DNA of 64,000 nucleotides from Membranipora membranacea (taxonomy: Eukaryota > Bryozoa > Gymnolaemata > Cheilostomatida > Membraniporidae): positions 10,884,062 through 10,948,061 of the forward strand of contig OU612074.1 of NCBI GenBank assembly GCA_914767715.1, read 5' to 3'. Position numbers and translations under genes: made by a program. Within the stretch, counting starts at the first letter, position 1; every line of letters begins with the position of its first letter. The notes below the pieces were generated by a model. That model did not search any database. It was given only the letters and a program-made list of their open reading frames with translations, and was not told the origin of the DNA. Below are positions 25,001 to 36,060 of this stretch, piece by piece.

Positions 25001-26520
25001 TCAAGGAAAAAAAGATTTTCTGCGTTTTGTAGTATTCGCCTTGACTAAAAAATTGTCCTTCAGTCGACTCGAATGTCTATACTGTGACGACTGCCTCTCA
25101 GGGACTAACGTGTGGAGCCTATGCCCGCGGTTGCTGGCTATCTTGATAAAATGATTCTGATAAAGTGATTCACTAAAAAGTCTTAACTCAGGAATGGCTA
25201 GTGCTGATAGTCTCTCAGAATAATCCTCTATGTGGGGTGAAATAACTCTAGTGCACAATTTCTGAAATCGTTCCAAGGATTTCAGCTGACTGTCAGTTAA
25301 CAATGGAAAAAAAGCAGGAATACAATGAGCAAGGAGTTTTAAAGGAGTTAAAGTCTTTAACTCCTTGCAATAAGTAAGGATTGATTGTATGTTGGCAACA
25401 TAAACAAGCACAAGTTTGACACTAGACACACCAAAACTTTTCAGCTGTAGCAGACTGTAAACTTCTTTTGGGCTTTATCAAGCACATTGTTAATGTGGGT
25501 ATGAAAATTCAAATACTGATCTATGATAACTCCCAAACATTTCCAACTGGTAACCATTTCTACTGGGGAGAAAACTGTTTGAGGTTTGCTATTCCAGCCT
25601 AAAGTAAGCATCATGCTCTTAGTTTTATTTAGATTGAATGTCATCTTTTGCTCACTGCTCCGCGGGATACCCTAGTCTACCAAAGGTTGTAAGTTATCAT
25701 CTGTGGCACAGGCGGCAGGTGTTGAACAGGTTATGTCATCGGTGTACATGGTCAGACAGTTAGCTGATGGAGGACTGTAGGAGTTAAAGGGCAACCAAGG
25801 TTACGCAGCAATGCATAAATGGGCAGTACATAGTGTGCTAGGTAGCATCAGCTTTGTGTATTACGCGATGCAAAACTCAAACTAGTTGCTGACTCTAAGC
25901 TGGGTAACACTTCGGTTTAGGGGAGGTTCCGAGACGTTGCTGTAATGATGATAGAGCACAGGCTAAATAATAACAGGAACAGGAAACTGCTCTGTGGTAT
26001 TCTATTTTAGCTGAGTTTGAGTACCTGATGGATGAAATGTTTCAGAATTCGAATTCTGGCTGAATAATCATCCAAATTAGATTTTGTCTTTTTCCCTCTG
26101 CAGAAGGTGCAATCTGCTATTAATCAATGAGGGCCAATGAGAAGTTGTTTGAAACCCTGGTTGCCCTTTAATAAAAGCCAACCATAACATTGGCCCTGAG
26201 AGTGTGCCCTGTCGAACCCCTACGTGTATCGGTATATAGTCTGAAGTTGCGGATTTTATCCTAACGCATTGCTGTCTTCTGGAAATGAAATTTAGAGAAA
26301 GTCTCAATATGTCAGGAGTCACACTGCTATATTGTAGGGCTTCAGCAAGTGTTGATGGTTGTAATGAATCGAAAGCCTTGCTGAAATCTTTATAAATGAC
26401 CTCAACAGCGTTGACATCCTTTTTGTCAACGCTTTTGAGGTCCTTTTTAAAGACTTCAGCAAGGCTTTTGATTCATAACAACCATCAAAACTTGCTGAAG
26501 CCCTACAAATCACCTTTGCT
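25001..26520 (-). mobile_element. LINE fragment, reverse transcriptase, broken
   Basis: Minus-strand pieces in order: DFSKAFDSLQPSTLAEAL-like core (about 26,400-26,330), VGVRQGTLSGPMLW (VPQGT-type motif, about 26,220), MYTDDI (YADD-type catalytic box with Ala to Thr, about 25,745), KCLGVIIDQYLNFHTHIN (about 25,530), and the C-terminal thumb-like part ending KRRKSFFP at 25,001. Frames are interrupted several times, so it is dead. It sits directly downstream of P4. Confidence 0.75.
26334..26506. repeat. Inverted repeat inside the LINE remnant
   Basis: The left arm starts GTAGGGCTTCAGCAAG and ends CAGCGTTGAC; the right arm starts GTCAACGCTTTTGAGG and ends CTTGCTGAAGCCCTAC. Arms are about 80 nt with a loop near 10 nt and few mismatches. 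It is a fold-back of the RT KAFDS-coding segment. Confidence 0.8.
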
Positions 26521-26529
26521 GTTGCTATT

Positions 26530-27480
26530 CATTCACTATCTATGTCAAGATAAATATGTGTACTGATGGTAGGCGGTAGACAAAGACTGAAATCGATATT
26601 TGATGTATATTTACATTACAGGTATCACATGAGGACTACACTTTCTCCTTGTTGGCATAATATCATATTCACAGGCATGACTTATTAGCTTGAGAAATGA
26701 GACTAATGCCATTATTAACTGCTATCACCAAGAATAAATAAATAGGATACAATCATCAGCTCAAGAAGACATGTGAACGGTTTATTGGTCGTAGTAAAGT
26801 GAAGTCAAAAACAAATAATGGTGTTAAAACATGGGCATCAATTTTCCTTAGACCGACAGCTTTCTCTCATGTTGCATTCATTTTTGATTTTCTATATTTA
26901 AAAATGGTCTCAAATTTCCGTATCAACATTTCTAATAGGACTGACCCTTTAGGAAAAGGTAGACACAGAAAGAACAAAAAGTAAAATTGCTTGTAAGATA
27001 GGAAGATTTGAAATGAGAAATCTCCAATAAGGCTCTCTGTTTACTTGAATTGAAATAACAGAATCTTGCTTCTCTAGTTTTATCCTCAATTTGGACCATA
27101 CAGAGCAGTTTTACAGTAGATTATGAAATGATGTCAAATGAAATATTTTGTTTTCTCAAAGCATTTATTTGTTACCCTCAAACCATGTAACTTTCAAGAA
27201 CCCTCTTTCATGGCCTTCGAGCACTGCCATGAAATCAATTGACTCCCAAGCTTAGTCATAATTATTATGCTATTCAATATTATTTTTGCTATCACATGCC
27301 ATGATGGGCAACGATCTAACTAAGCAATGGCAGGCTAGAAACTAAATCTGCTTTCACTTTCTTGAATCCTAAGGTTAGGCTGGCACCAAAATTATAGCAG
27401 ACAAAATTATTTGAATATAGCCGTTGCCTATCACTAGTATAGGAATCTTTCTGCATCCATGTCTTATATCTGAATAAATA
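26530..27480. other. Intergenic, no gene seen
   Basis: No supported feature. Confidence 0.5.
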
Positions 27481-27494
27481 TCTATAAATATTTT

Positions 27495-27500
27495 TTTATT
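27495..27500 (-). terminator. Possible P5 poly(A) signal
   Basis: TTTATT on the plus strand (AATAAA on the minus strand) about 180 nt beyond the P5 stop. It aligns with the P7 signal position, but the conserved GCATAAATTGCC part is lost. Confidence 0.45.
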
Positions 27501-27678
27501 AAAAGCATTCATTTCTACTCAGGCTGTGATTTGAAAAATAACATTTTATATTATACAGCTGTGGTAGATTTCACAAAAGAAACATTCATTTGTCAGGATG
27601 AAAATAATAGACAAATAATATTTAACTAAATGATTGATCATTAACAACCTCATCGTGTATTTCATTGGCAGGTATTAC

Positions 27679-28968
27679 TCATTCCTCAGTTCCTGTCATC
27701 TATAAGAAACAATAAAAACAAGGCAGGTTAAGAAAAAGTAGACAGGTATATTAACATATATATGGAAGAAGTTGGAAAAATAAAAAGTGAAAGTACTATA
27801 ATGGTTCAGGATGAATTAGACAGTTTAGTCAACAAAATCATGGCAGTGCCAAATGAAACATTATCTAAACTCAACTAACCTTCGTTTTATCTTCACTATG
27901 ACGGCTTCCATTTTTACCGTTGCCTCCTCTTCCTCCTTTTGGTCCACATCTGCAGTGCATCTTTCTATCACTTTTTCTGCTTTGTTCTCCTCTAGATCCC
28001 TTCAGCTCATTCATTTTCTCAGTTCCTCCATCTTTTTTTTGTCCTGCCTCACTATTGTTTTTGCCACTGTGGCTTTCTCCTTGTTTACTGCGGCTCTCTG
28101 ATTTTTGTCCCAACTCACTCTTTCCCTCACTCCTTGTTCCCTTTCTGTCACTTCTTTTCATCTCTCCCACTGGCTGACCTTCCTCTTCCTCAGTTCTTGG
28201 ACCACGACTTTTTCTTCCGGGTCCGCACTTACAGTCTCTTCTTCTTGAATTTCCAATATCACTTCCCTCTTTTTTGTCCATCTGACCATCCTTTTGTCCA
28301 CCCATTTGCCCTTTTGGTCTGCCCATTTGTCTGTCCTTTTGTTCATCCATTTGCCCTTCTGGTTTGCCCATCTTTCCATTCTTTTGTCCACCCATTTGCC
28401 CTTCTGGTTTTCCCATCTGTCTGTCCTGTTGTCCACCCATTTGCCCTTCTGGTCTGCCTATTTTTCTTTCCTTTTGTCCATCCATTTGCTCTTCTGGTTT
28501 GCCAATCTATCCATCATTTTGTCCACCCATTTGCCCTTCTGGTTTGCCCATCTGTCTGTCCTGTTGTCCACCCATTTGCCCTTCTGGTTTCCCCATCTTT
28601 TCATCCTTCTCTCCACCCATTTGCCCATCTGGTCTGCCCATCTGTCCATCCTTATGTCCATCCATTTTTCCTTCTGGTCCGCCCCTTGAATGACCTTTGT
28701 CACTAACTTGACCGCTAACATCCTTGTTGCCTTCATGTGTCTTAGCTTGATGGTCAGCTAAACACACACCTATTTGATCACAATAAGAATTGAATACATT
28801 TAACAAATTTAAAATGAGAATCAATCAAATTTTTAAAAAAAATCAAAACATTAGGTCTATGATGTCTACATATATAAAGCAAATACTATGCATAAGCATT
28901 TAGGGTAGTCTTAGGTACATACCTACTACAACAGCAGCCAAGAGAATCAAAGCTGTTATCTTCTGCAT
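27679..28968 (-). pseudogene. P5: longest-repeat family member with in-frame TAG
   Basis: Minus-strand exons 28968-28923 (MQKITALILLAAVVVG), 28769-27880 and 27699-27679 (MTGTEE). The frame is continuous except for one TAG at 28,509-28,507. It lies inside the 15-aa repeat (units like MGKPEGQMGGQKDGQ, about nine) at the place where other units have CAG (Gln). Beyond the stop the frame stays open and codes CKCGP, SRGPRTEEEEG, then HCRCGPKGGRGG. Without the stop it would be 318 aa; as written, translation ends after 102 aa. Splice sites and promoter are intact, so the stop may be a recent or polymorphic allele. Head-to-head with P6. Confidence 0.75.
28262..28665 (-). repeat. 45-bp coding minisatellite in P5 exon 2
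   Basis: About nine tandem 45-bp units coding variants of M-G-K/R-P-E-G-Q-M-G-G-Q-K-D-G-Q. The opposite strand reads as Pro/Cys/Ser-rich frames, which are shadows. P6, P7 and P8 hold about 3-4 units; P1-P4 hold about one degenerate unit. Confidence 0.85.
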
Positions 28969-29056
28969 GGTTGAGATTTAGGAGATCTAATGTATTGGTA
29001 GATCGTGAACTGAATGCTATTCAAGCTTTCGAGACTTGTCTTCATCTGTCCCATGC

Positions 29057-29150
29057 TTTTATATAGGAGATGAGAACAGTCAACCGTATTGATGAGATTT
29101 AGTTATGATCATTGTTGACGTATTTGCTTGATAATAATGATGATTGATAA
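29057..29150 (-). promoter_or_regulatory. P5 promoter: upstream module plus TATA box
   Basis: On the minus strand TTATCAATCATCATTATTAT and CAAGCAAATACGTCAACAA are followed by TATATAAAA (29,065-29,057). The leader AGCTTGAATAGCATTCAG follows. Confidence 0.8.
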
Positions 29151-30250
29151 GCTTGGGAAGGAGAGTTGTATCCAAAAATATAAACAAATAGGATACGACT
29201 CAACTTTGACAGACAATATTGAAGCTGAGATATTTTAGATAAAGGATATACTTGAATGTAAAATAGATGCAGTTAGGGTAAAAATAGGGATTTTGTTGCG
29301 TTTAGGAAAACCTTCAATGCTGATTCCGGCTATTATTGATGGTAGCCAAACTTTTTAAAAGAACATTACTGCAAAAACCTAATGATATAAATAACTGATC
29401 AGGGTGTGCCTTTAACATAATTATATAATTGCAAATTAATGACATTTTGTCATACATGAGTACAAAATAGATGCAATCACGTGCTTAGGAAGACAGTAAG
29501 TGTCTGTGCACTATACTGAATCAGCATTTTACCATATGCATAATTGATTTCAAACTCACAAAACCTCGTTTACTGTGTTATGACCAGTCGTTACCATCAT
29601 CAAGCCAACTGGGACGATCTTTCCTGTCAGAACTGTAGACAGGATTAGTAGCATAGCTGCTGTCCTTCAATTCACTCCGTTCGCGTATTATTAATTCAGA
29701 AGTGGGGTGTGTATAGAAATGGTATCAACTTATCAATTTCATCAAAAATGCAGGCCTATATTTAAAGGGACTGGGGAGGGGAGTGCCCCAAGACAATAAA
29801 TTACCAAAGTTCAATTTAAAATCAGGTAAAGAGCGGGCTCAGTTTGGGTCTCTCTCCATACATTCATGCACATTTATAGTATTTGATGGCTTGGGCATCT
29901 ACGCTGACGGCTTTTAATACCTCTCTCTATCGCTAATGTAACCCCGGACACCAGCCTCACTGATTTTATATTGTGTATGTTGTATTTTGTATGTTGAGGT
30001 GAAGTGCAAGTCACAGTATATTTTTTGTCAGATCAGATAAAGTTGCTAGCATAAGGCATGCTAAAAGTGACTCTCCTCACTCTGGGAATCTTCACCTATG
30101 GAATCTTCTAGAGCTTTCAGATGGCAAAAGGAACAGGATGAAGTTTGACGTATGAATATTATGGCAGGCAATCTGATAATAGATTGGCACCATCATGTGA
30201 GTTGAAAATTTTAAAAAAATGTATCGACGAGGGGCACACCCATCGTCACT
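29151..30250 (-). repeat. P5 upstream duplicated block
   Basis: Read on the minus strand this matches the upstream DNA of P6 (about 30,880-31,760) and P8 (about 40,080-41,170) in order: GGGCACACCC near the far end, CTGTGCCATCTGAAAGCTC-type, CAGTTGGCTTGATGATGGTA, GTGATTGCATCTATTTT and CTATTTTTACCC segments. It has no open frame. It shows that the duplicated unit carries about 1-1.5 kb of upstream DNA. Confidence 0.7.
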
Positions 30251-30374
30251 TTATAATTGCTATGGTTGTTTTATTTATTTTTATGTTCATCTGACACATG
30301 ACTTTACAATCTTGACATTCAAAGATAAGAGAATTTGAATGACCGATTAGGTTGATTAAAAGGTTGATCAAAGG

Positions 30375-30614
30375 TTGATTAAGATCCGATGTCTTATCAC
30401 TCGCCCATCCCGAAGCATGGGCGGCGAAATATTATTGCCTTATTGGCGAGGCCGCAATATCTGCGCCAAATTGCTCTCAGTTTGCAGGCAGGTCAGAGCA
30501 CTCCTGGGGGACCAACCTATCCCCGGTAGAACGTGGACTACAGTGGGATTCGAACTCACGACCTTCAACACTTGCGTGTTGAAATACGACGCTCTAACCA
30601 ACTGAGCCACCTCC
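30375..30614 (-). mobile_element. tRNA-derived SINE
   Basis: The minus strand begins GGAGGTGGCTCAGTTGG (A box) and has GAGTTCGAATCCC (B box, 30,557-30,545), then non-tRNA body sequence. The 3' side does not pair with the 5' stem, so it is not a tRNA gene. A similar head stands at 56,588 on the plus strand. Confidence 0.7.
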
Positions 30615-30879
30615 TACTCCTGACATTAACAATTACGCACACCCCCAGGCATTCTGATTAAAATAGCAATGTCAATCAGCATAATATTTCATCTAAAAAC
30701 TCTGAGAATTATTTCTGCAGCAAGGTCACAGCAAATATCAATGAATTCATTATACTAGTAAACATTATTCTTAAAAAGTAAAAAAAAATACAATCTTTAT
30801 CCACTAAATAACTCACTGAATTTGATTTCTTTTTGGATTAAAATGTGCCGAATATATCAAGAAGAACTGTTATAGAGTG

Positions 30880-31760
30880 GGAGCCTTTTGACCCTTTGAC
30901 CTCATGATGTTTATTTTGCCATCTAAAAGCTCTAAAAGATAGAAATACCTAGATTTACGGCAGAATATTTAAGCAATGCTTATGCTAGCAGATATATGTG
31001 ATCCAAACTTGACTTGTACTTCAATTTCTGCATTCTACCTACATGATATACAGAGGAGAGGCTTGAGTCCTGGGGCAGGTCCTAGGTGCAGTCTGCTTAA
31101 AAGCCCAACCCATCAAATCATTTCAAAACATACAAATGTAGGTATGAATTTAATTTACTCTAGCTGAGTGAAATGAATGGCAGCTACTATGCTACTATAC
31201 AGGGTGCGCAGTTCTGATAGGAACTATTGTCCTAGTTGGCTTGATGATGGTATCCATTGGTCACAAAACATTTAACAGGTTTTTGTAAGTTTGAAATCCA
31301 TCATTCATGGATATGGTAAATTGCTGTGAGTATATTTCCCTGATTCATTATAGTGCAGAAACACTAAGAGTCTTCCTAAGCACATGATTGCATCTATTTT
31401 TTTACTCTCATAGGATATCTCATCAATTTGCAATTATATGTTTATTTTAGTTATGTTTAGGGCACACCCTTTTCAGTTGAAGCTCATTTCTATTTTTAGT
31501 TATTCACAGTAATGATCTTAGACCAATTTCAGCTATCATCAAAAACACATTGTCAACAAAATTGAAAATAATGTCATGACATTGTATTTCACCATTCATT
31601 GTCTTCCAAAGCACATCATCATTTCTATTTTTACGCCTGTATCCTGCTTTACATTTGCATATAACCCTGATTATGACTCACTTTGAGTCAGGCTATATAC
31701 CATTTGGACTGACCTAGTTTGAGTTGTATGCAATATGTGTTCACGGATATACTCTTCCTT
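30880..31760 (+). repeat. P6 upstream duplicated block
   Basis: Direct-strand copy of the block upstream of P5 and P8 (GCCATCTAAAAGCTCTAAAA, AGTTGGCTTGATGATGGTAT, CACATGATTGCATCTATTTT). With the P5 block it forms the arms of a large inverted repeat centred near 30.5 kb. Confidence 0.7.
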
Positions 31761-31763
31761 ACC

Positions 31764-31860
31764 AAGCTAATCGATCACCATTACTATCAAGCAAATACGT
31801 CAACAGCAATCATAACTCATCTCATTAACATGTTTGACTGGACCTGTCTCCTATATAAAG
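31764..31860 (+). promoter_or_regulatory. P6 promoter: upstream module plus TATA box
   Basis: GATCACCATTACTATCAAGC and AAATACGTCAAC precede TATATAAAG at 31,852-31,860. The leader ATCAGCTTGAATAACAATCA follows. Confidence 0.78.
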
Positions 31861-31945
31861 CGTGAAAGAGATAGAAACATGTCATATCAGCTTGAATAAC
31901 AATCAGGTCACCATCTACCAATACATCATCTCCTAAATCTCAATC

Positions 31946-32959
31946 ACGCAGAAGATAACAGCTTTAATTCTTGTGGCTTCTGTTGTAGTAGGTATGTACC
32001 TTAGACTGCACCAGATGCATAGCTAAGTATATACTTTGTTTCTGAAAACATTGATTATCATTTCACATTTGTTAAATGTTTCAAACAACCTTCAATTGTT
32101 ATTGTGTTTAAATAGGTGTGTGTTCAATTGGCGATCAAGCTGAGACATATCAAGGCAAAAAGGATGGACAAGTGGACGGACAGATGGGCAGACCAGAAGG
32201 GCAAATGGGACGAGAGAAGGATGGACAGATGGGAAGACCAGAAGGGCAAATGGATGGACAAAGGGATGGACAGATGGGAAGACCAGAAGGGAAAATGAAT
32301 GGACAAAAGGACGGACAGATGGGCAGACCAGATAGGCAAATGAGTGGACAAAAGAAAGGACAGACAAAGAACAAGGAAGTGATGCCGGATATTCAGGAAG
32401 AGGAGGCTGTAAGTGCGGGCCAGGAAGAAAAGGTCGCGGACCAAGGACAGAGGAAGAGAAGATGGCTCATGCTGAAGGACAGAAATATCAGCAAGAGGGA
32501 GAGATGAATAGAAGTGATAAAATGGGACAAAAGAGTGAAGGAAAGAGTGAGATGGGACATAAATCAAAGAGCGACAGTAAACAAGGAGAAGGAGAAAGCC
32601 ACAGAAGCAACAACAATAGAGAGGCAGGACAAAATAGAGATGGAAAATCTGAGAAAATGAACAAGATGGAGAGATCTAGAGGAGAACAAAGTGGAAATAG
32701 AAATGGAAAAATGCACTGCAGATGTGGACCAAGAGGAGGAAGAGGAGGCAAGGGTAAAGATGGAAGCCGCCAGAGTGAAAATAAAACCAAGGTTTGTTTA
32801 GTAAAGATGATGTTTCAAACAAATTAATTGCAAATACTTGTACTGAACCCTGAATACTTCGACTTTTTACGATTTACGATTTTATGTTTACACACCTGTC
32901 CAGCTTTTCTTAACCACTCACATCTTTGTTTCTTATAGATGACAGAAACTGAGCAGTAA
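31946..32959 (+). pseudogene. P6: family member without start codon and with frameshift
   Basis: Homologous exons 31946-31991, 32116-32791 and 32939-32959 (MTETEQ). The signal-peptide exon is otherwise intact (QKITALILVASVVVG), but its ATG reads ACG at 31,946-31,948. Exon 2 opens with four 15-aa repeat units (MGRPEGQMGREKDGQ type), then slips frame near 32,365-32,375, before the GGAAGTGATG segment. In the first frame the CKCGP site is lost and a stop falls at about 32,505. In the other frame the body, HCRCGPRGGRGG and the splice donor are intact. Two independent hits make a dead copy likely. Tail-to-tail with P7. Confidence 0.8.
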
Positions 32960-33146
32960 CTTATGCCTGCCGAAGACTCGCCCCTACAAACATCATTGTT
33001 GATGATCAACAAAACACATGTTATTTGTTTACTGACCTGCTGATTGATCTACTTTATTTTGTAAAATCTACTGCCAATGTTACACTGAAGTATTGAATAA
33101 AATGTAATTTTTCAAATCAAAATAATCGCAATCACAAATCAGAAGC

Positions 33147-33152
33147 AATAAA
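33147..33152 (+). terminator. P6 poly(A) signal in conserved 3' block
   Basis: AATAAA in AGCAATAAATGTGCATAAA, then TTGCCAACCTAATA. This is nearly identical to the inverted P7 end. Another AATAAA lies at 33,096-33,101. Confidence 0.7.
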
Positions 33153-33179
33153 TGTGCATAAATTGCCAACCTAATAATT

Positions 33180-34355
33180 TCACTGAGGATATTTATTTAT
33201 ACACAGTATGTTGTTGCAGAAAGGATTCAAAATTTACAAAATGCCATGGCTAACTAACTAACTACATATTGTTTGAATTTATTTCAAAAATTGCTGTAAA
33301 AACTGCCTTGTCGGGCCAAAATTTAGCTCAAGGCTTATAGTATTGCAGGAGAACTCTGTTATTCAAATTCAAAGAGCCCTAATGAAGATTGTTTATTACA
33401 AATATTCCTATACCGCAATCAATTTAACTGATTGTTCTCTCAATTTCGACTTTTTTTATAACCGAAGCAAGTCTACTTTTATTCTTCTCTTGATCACATC
33501 ACATGTTGTTAACAATGGGACTCAAAACCTTCTATAGAAAATCATGTGTAATCTTTGTGTGCACTGAGACCAAAACAATAGGAATACACCAAATGAACAT
33601 CAAGCAAATCCAGCCATTAAAAACTGATAGTACAAACCATTTTGTTTATCATTTGCCCTAACAGTGGTAACATCAATTCGCTTGTGTAACAAAGATTCAG
33701 AATTGACATGTTTTTAACCTTTTGCTCGCCTAGCTGATGATATTTTTCAAGAATCTCTGGAATGGGTAACAATCAAGGGCAAATGGGAAGGAGAACTTAT
33801 TTTAGACAAGTCATCAGGGACAGCTAGGCCATTTTTGATTGATATGGATTTAATAAGCCTACAATATTGATTACATTAGGATAGCTATCCCTCACTGTCA
33901 AAGTCGGAGACTTTTGACTGTATCTTGATGGCAATTTATTTGCGTTACTATCATACATACTATACACTTATATCTCATGAGATGCATGGGCATGGATAGC
34001 GATGGCCTAAAAGCATTCTATGTAGCTGATATTAAGCTCTAATCGCCTACGCCTGCCCTTATTTGTACAATCTGTGTACAGAGGCTGAAAGAAACCAGAG
34101 GAGAGAGAATCCGTCACTCTGCTTCTTATGCTGCCATTATCTTACAACTACGGAAAGAGGCGTGACAGGATCTTCCTGCGATAGTATAAGCATTGAGCTA
34201 AACTTTGATCTCACAAGGCAGTTTTTCAGTAACCTTTATAATAATATCGATCACACAGTAGTAGACAATATTATCATAAATTAGCTGCGGCATTTTGTAA
34301 ATTTAAAATGTTTTATGCAACAACATCCTGTATATGAATAAATATCATCAGTGAA
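33180..34355. other. Spacer between convergent P6 and P7, no gene seen
   Basis: No supported open frame or repeat. It is the loop of the P6/P7 inverted repeat. Confidence 0.5.
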
Positions 34356-34381
34356 AGTATTAGGTTGGCAATTTATGCATA

Positions 34382-34387
34382 TTTATT
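34382..34387 (-). terminator. P7 poly(A) signal in conserved 3' block
   Basis: The minus strand reads AGCAATAAATATGCATAAA, then TTGCCAACCTAATA, matching P6 almost base for base. Confidence 0.75.
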
Positions 34388-34577
34388 GCTTCTGATTTGT
34401 GATTGCGATTACTGTGATTTGAAAAATAACATTTCATTTAATACATCAGCGTAACATTTGGCAGTAGATTTCACAAAAGAAGTGTTAATCAGTCAGCATG
34501 TCAGTAAACAAATAACATTTTATTGATCGTCGACAGTCTAATCATGAATGTAGGGGCAAGACTCCGGCAGGCATTAT

Positions 34578-35624
34578 TTACTGCTCAGTTTCTGTCATCT
34601 ATAAGAAACAAAAATATGGGATGTTAACAAAAGCTGGACAGGTGTTCAAACGTAAATAGATAATGGGTAAAAGGTTGAAGTACTAAAATGGTTCAGCGCA
34701 CATATTTGCAATTAAGTCTACACAAGGGCATTGTAGGACTGTATGAAACCTTATCTTAAATAAACTTACCTTAGTTTTATTTTCACTGTGGCGGCTTCCA
34801 TATCTACCCTTGCCTCCTCTTCCTCCTCTTGGTCCACATCTGCAGTGCATTTTTCTATCACTATTTCCATTTTGTTCTCCTCTAGATCCCTTTATCTTGT
34901 TCATTTTCTCAGATTTTCCATCTTTATTTAGTCCTGCCTCTCTATTGTTGTTGCCTCTGTGGCTTTCTCCTTCTCCTTTTTTGCTGTGGCTCTTTGATTT
35001 ATGTCCCATCTCACCCTTTCCTTCATTATTTTGTCCCATTTTATCACTTCTATTCATCTCTCCCTCTTGCTTACTTTTCTCTCCTTCAGCATGAGCCATC
35101 TTCTCTTCCTCTGTTTTTGGACCGCGACTTTTTCTTCCTGGTCCGCACTTACAGCCTCTTCTTCCTGATTTTCCAACATCAATGTGCCCTTCTGGTTTGC
35201 TCATTTGTCCGCCCCTTTGTCCACCCATTTGCCCTTCTGGTTTGCCCATCTGTCCATCCTTCTTTCCACCCATTTGCCCTTCTGGTTTGCCCATCTGTCC
35301 ATCCTTCTCTCCACCCATTTGCCCTTCTGGTCTGCCCATCTGTCTATCCCTTTGTCCATCCTTTTTGCCTTGATGTGTCCTAGCTTGTTCACCAGCTAAA
35401 CACACACCTATTTAATCACAATAAGAATTGTTTGAAACATTTAAAGAATGTGAAATGTTAATCAATCAAGTGAAATGCATTTAATAATGTCCAGAAAAAT
35501 CCCAATGTTTCTCTCAAAATATCTTAATAAACAAAGCATGAACGCAGCTAGGCACATTTGATAGTCTTATTCACATACCTACTACAACAGAAGCCAAAAG
35601 AATCAAAGCTGTTATCTTCTGCAT
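34578..35624 (-). CDS. P7: secreted twin-CxCGP protein with 15-aa repeats, intact
   Basis: Minus-strand exons 35624-35579, 35407-34770 and 34598-34578 give 234 aa. Signal peptide MQKITALILLASVVVG, then VCLA and a mature chain starting GEQARTHQGKK. About three to four 15-aa units (MGKPEGQMGGKKDGQ) precede CKCGP at residues 101-105. A Lys/Glu/Ser-rich middle (EEEKMAHAEGEKSKQEGE, ESHRGNNNREAG) leads to HCRCGP (C204-P208) and RGGRGGKG, and the last exon codes MTETEQ. All signals are intact: it is the only unbroken full-length member of the P5-P8 subgroup here. Its 5' flank holds the hAT insertion at 36,061. Exported by its signal peptide; role unknown. Confidence 0.8.
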
Positions 35625-35710
35625 AGTTGAGATTTAGGAGATCCAATGTATTGTTAGATGGTGAACTGAATGCTATTCAAGCTGATATGACTTGTCTCTA
35701 TCTCGCTCCG

Positions 35711-35808
35711 CTTTATATAGGAAATGGGCTCAGTTGACTATATCAATGGGATTAGGCTATGCTTGTCAATGGCGTACTTGCTTGATAGTAATGATGATTG
35801 ATAAGCTT
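35711..35808 (-). promoter_or_regulatory. P7 promoter: upstream module plus TATA box
   Basis: On the minus strand TTATCAATCATCATTACTAT and CAAGCAAGTACGCCA (CRE-like core altered) precede TATATAAAG (35,719-35,711). The leader ATCAGCTTGAATAGCATTCA follows. Confidence 0.8.
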
Positions 35809-36052
35809 GGTTAGGAGGGTCGAGGATCCATAAATAAAATCATATTGACAGGATTAAAAATGGCTAGAACCAAAGTTAATTTTGATCAAGGATATATTCA
35901 AATGCAAACTTGGGACACAGCTAGGCGTAAAAATAGGGATGAGGGTGTGCTCAGGCAGACACTTGATGGTGAACCACACTGTCATGACATAATTGCAAAT
36001 TTCCATGGGGCTTCAGAACTTGTAGTCAACATTATAATGATGATAGCTGAAT

Positions 36053-36060
36053 TTGGTAAA
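36053..36060. repeat. hAT target-site duplication, left copy
   Basis: TTGGTAAA directly before the element's left end. The identical 8 bases follow the right end at 38,623-38,630. Confidence 0.85.

Noticed and set aside
28507-28509. Programmed stop readthrough or alternative genetic code to explain TAG in P5, TGA in P8 and P9
   Set aside because: RNF14, P1-P3 and P7 use all three stops normally, and the breaks sit in copies with other signs of decay.
28134-28706. Plus-strand Pro/Cys/Ser-rich frames (PICPSGLPICPS type) opposite P5, also opposite P6 and P7
   Set aside because: Antisense shadows of the 45-bp coding repeat; the other strand has promoter, signal peptide, splice sites and poly(A) signal.
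30545-30614. Genuine tRNA gene
   Set aside because: A and B boxes are good, but the acceptor stem does not close and the sequence runs into a SINE body; a second copy of the head exists at 56,588.
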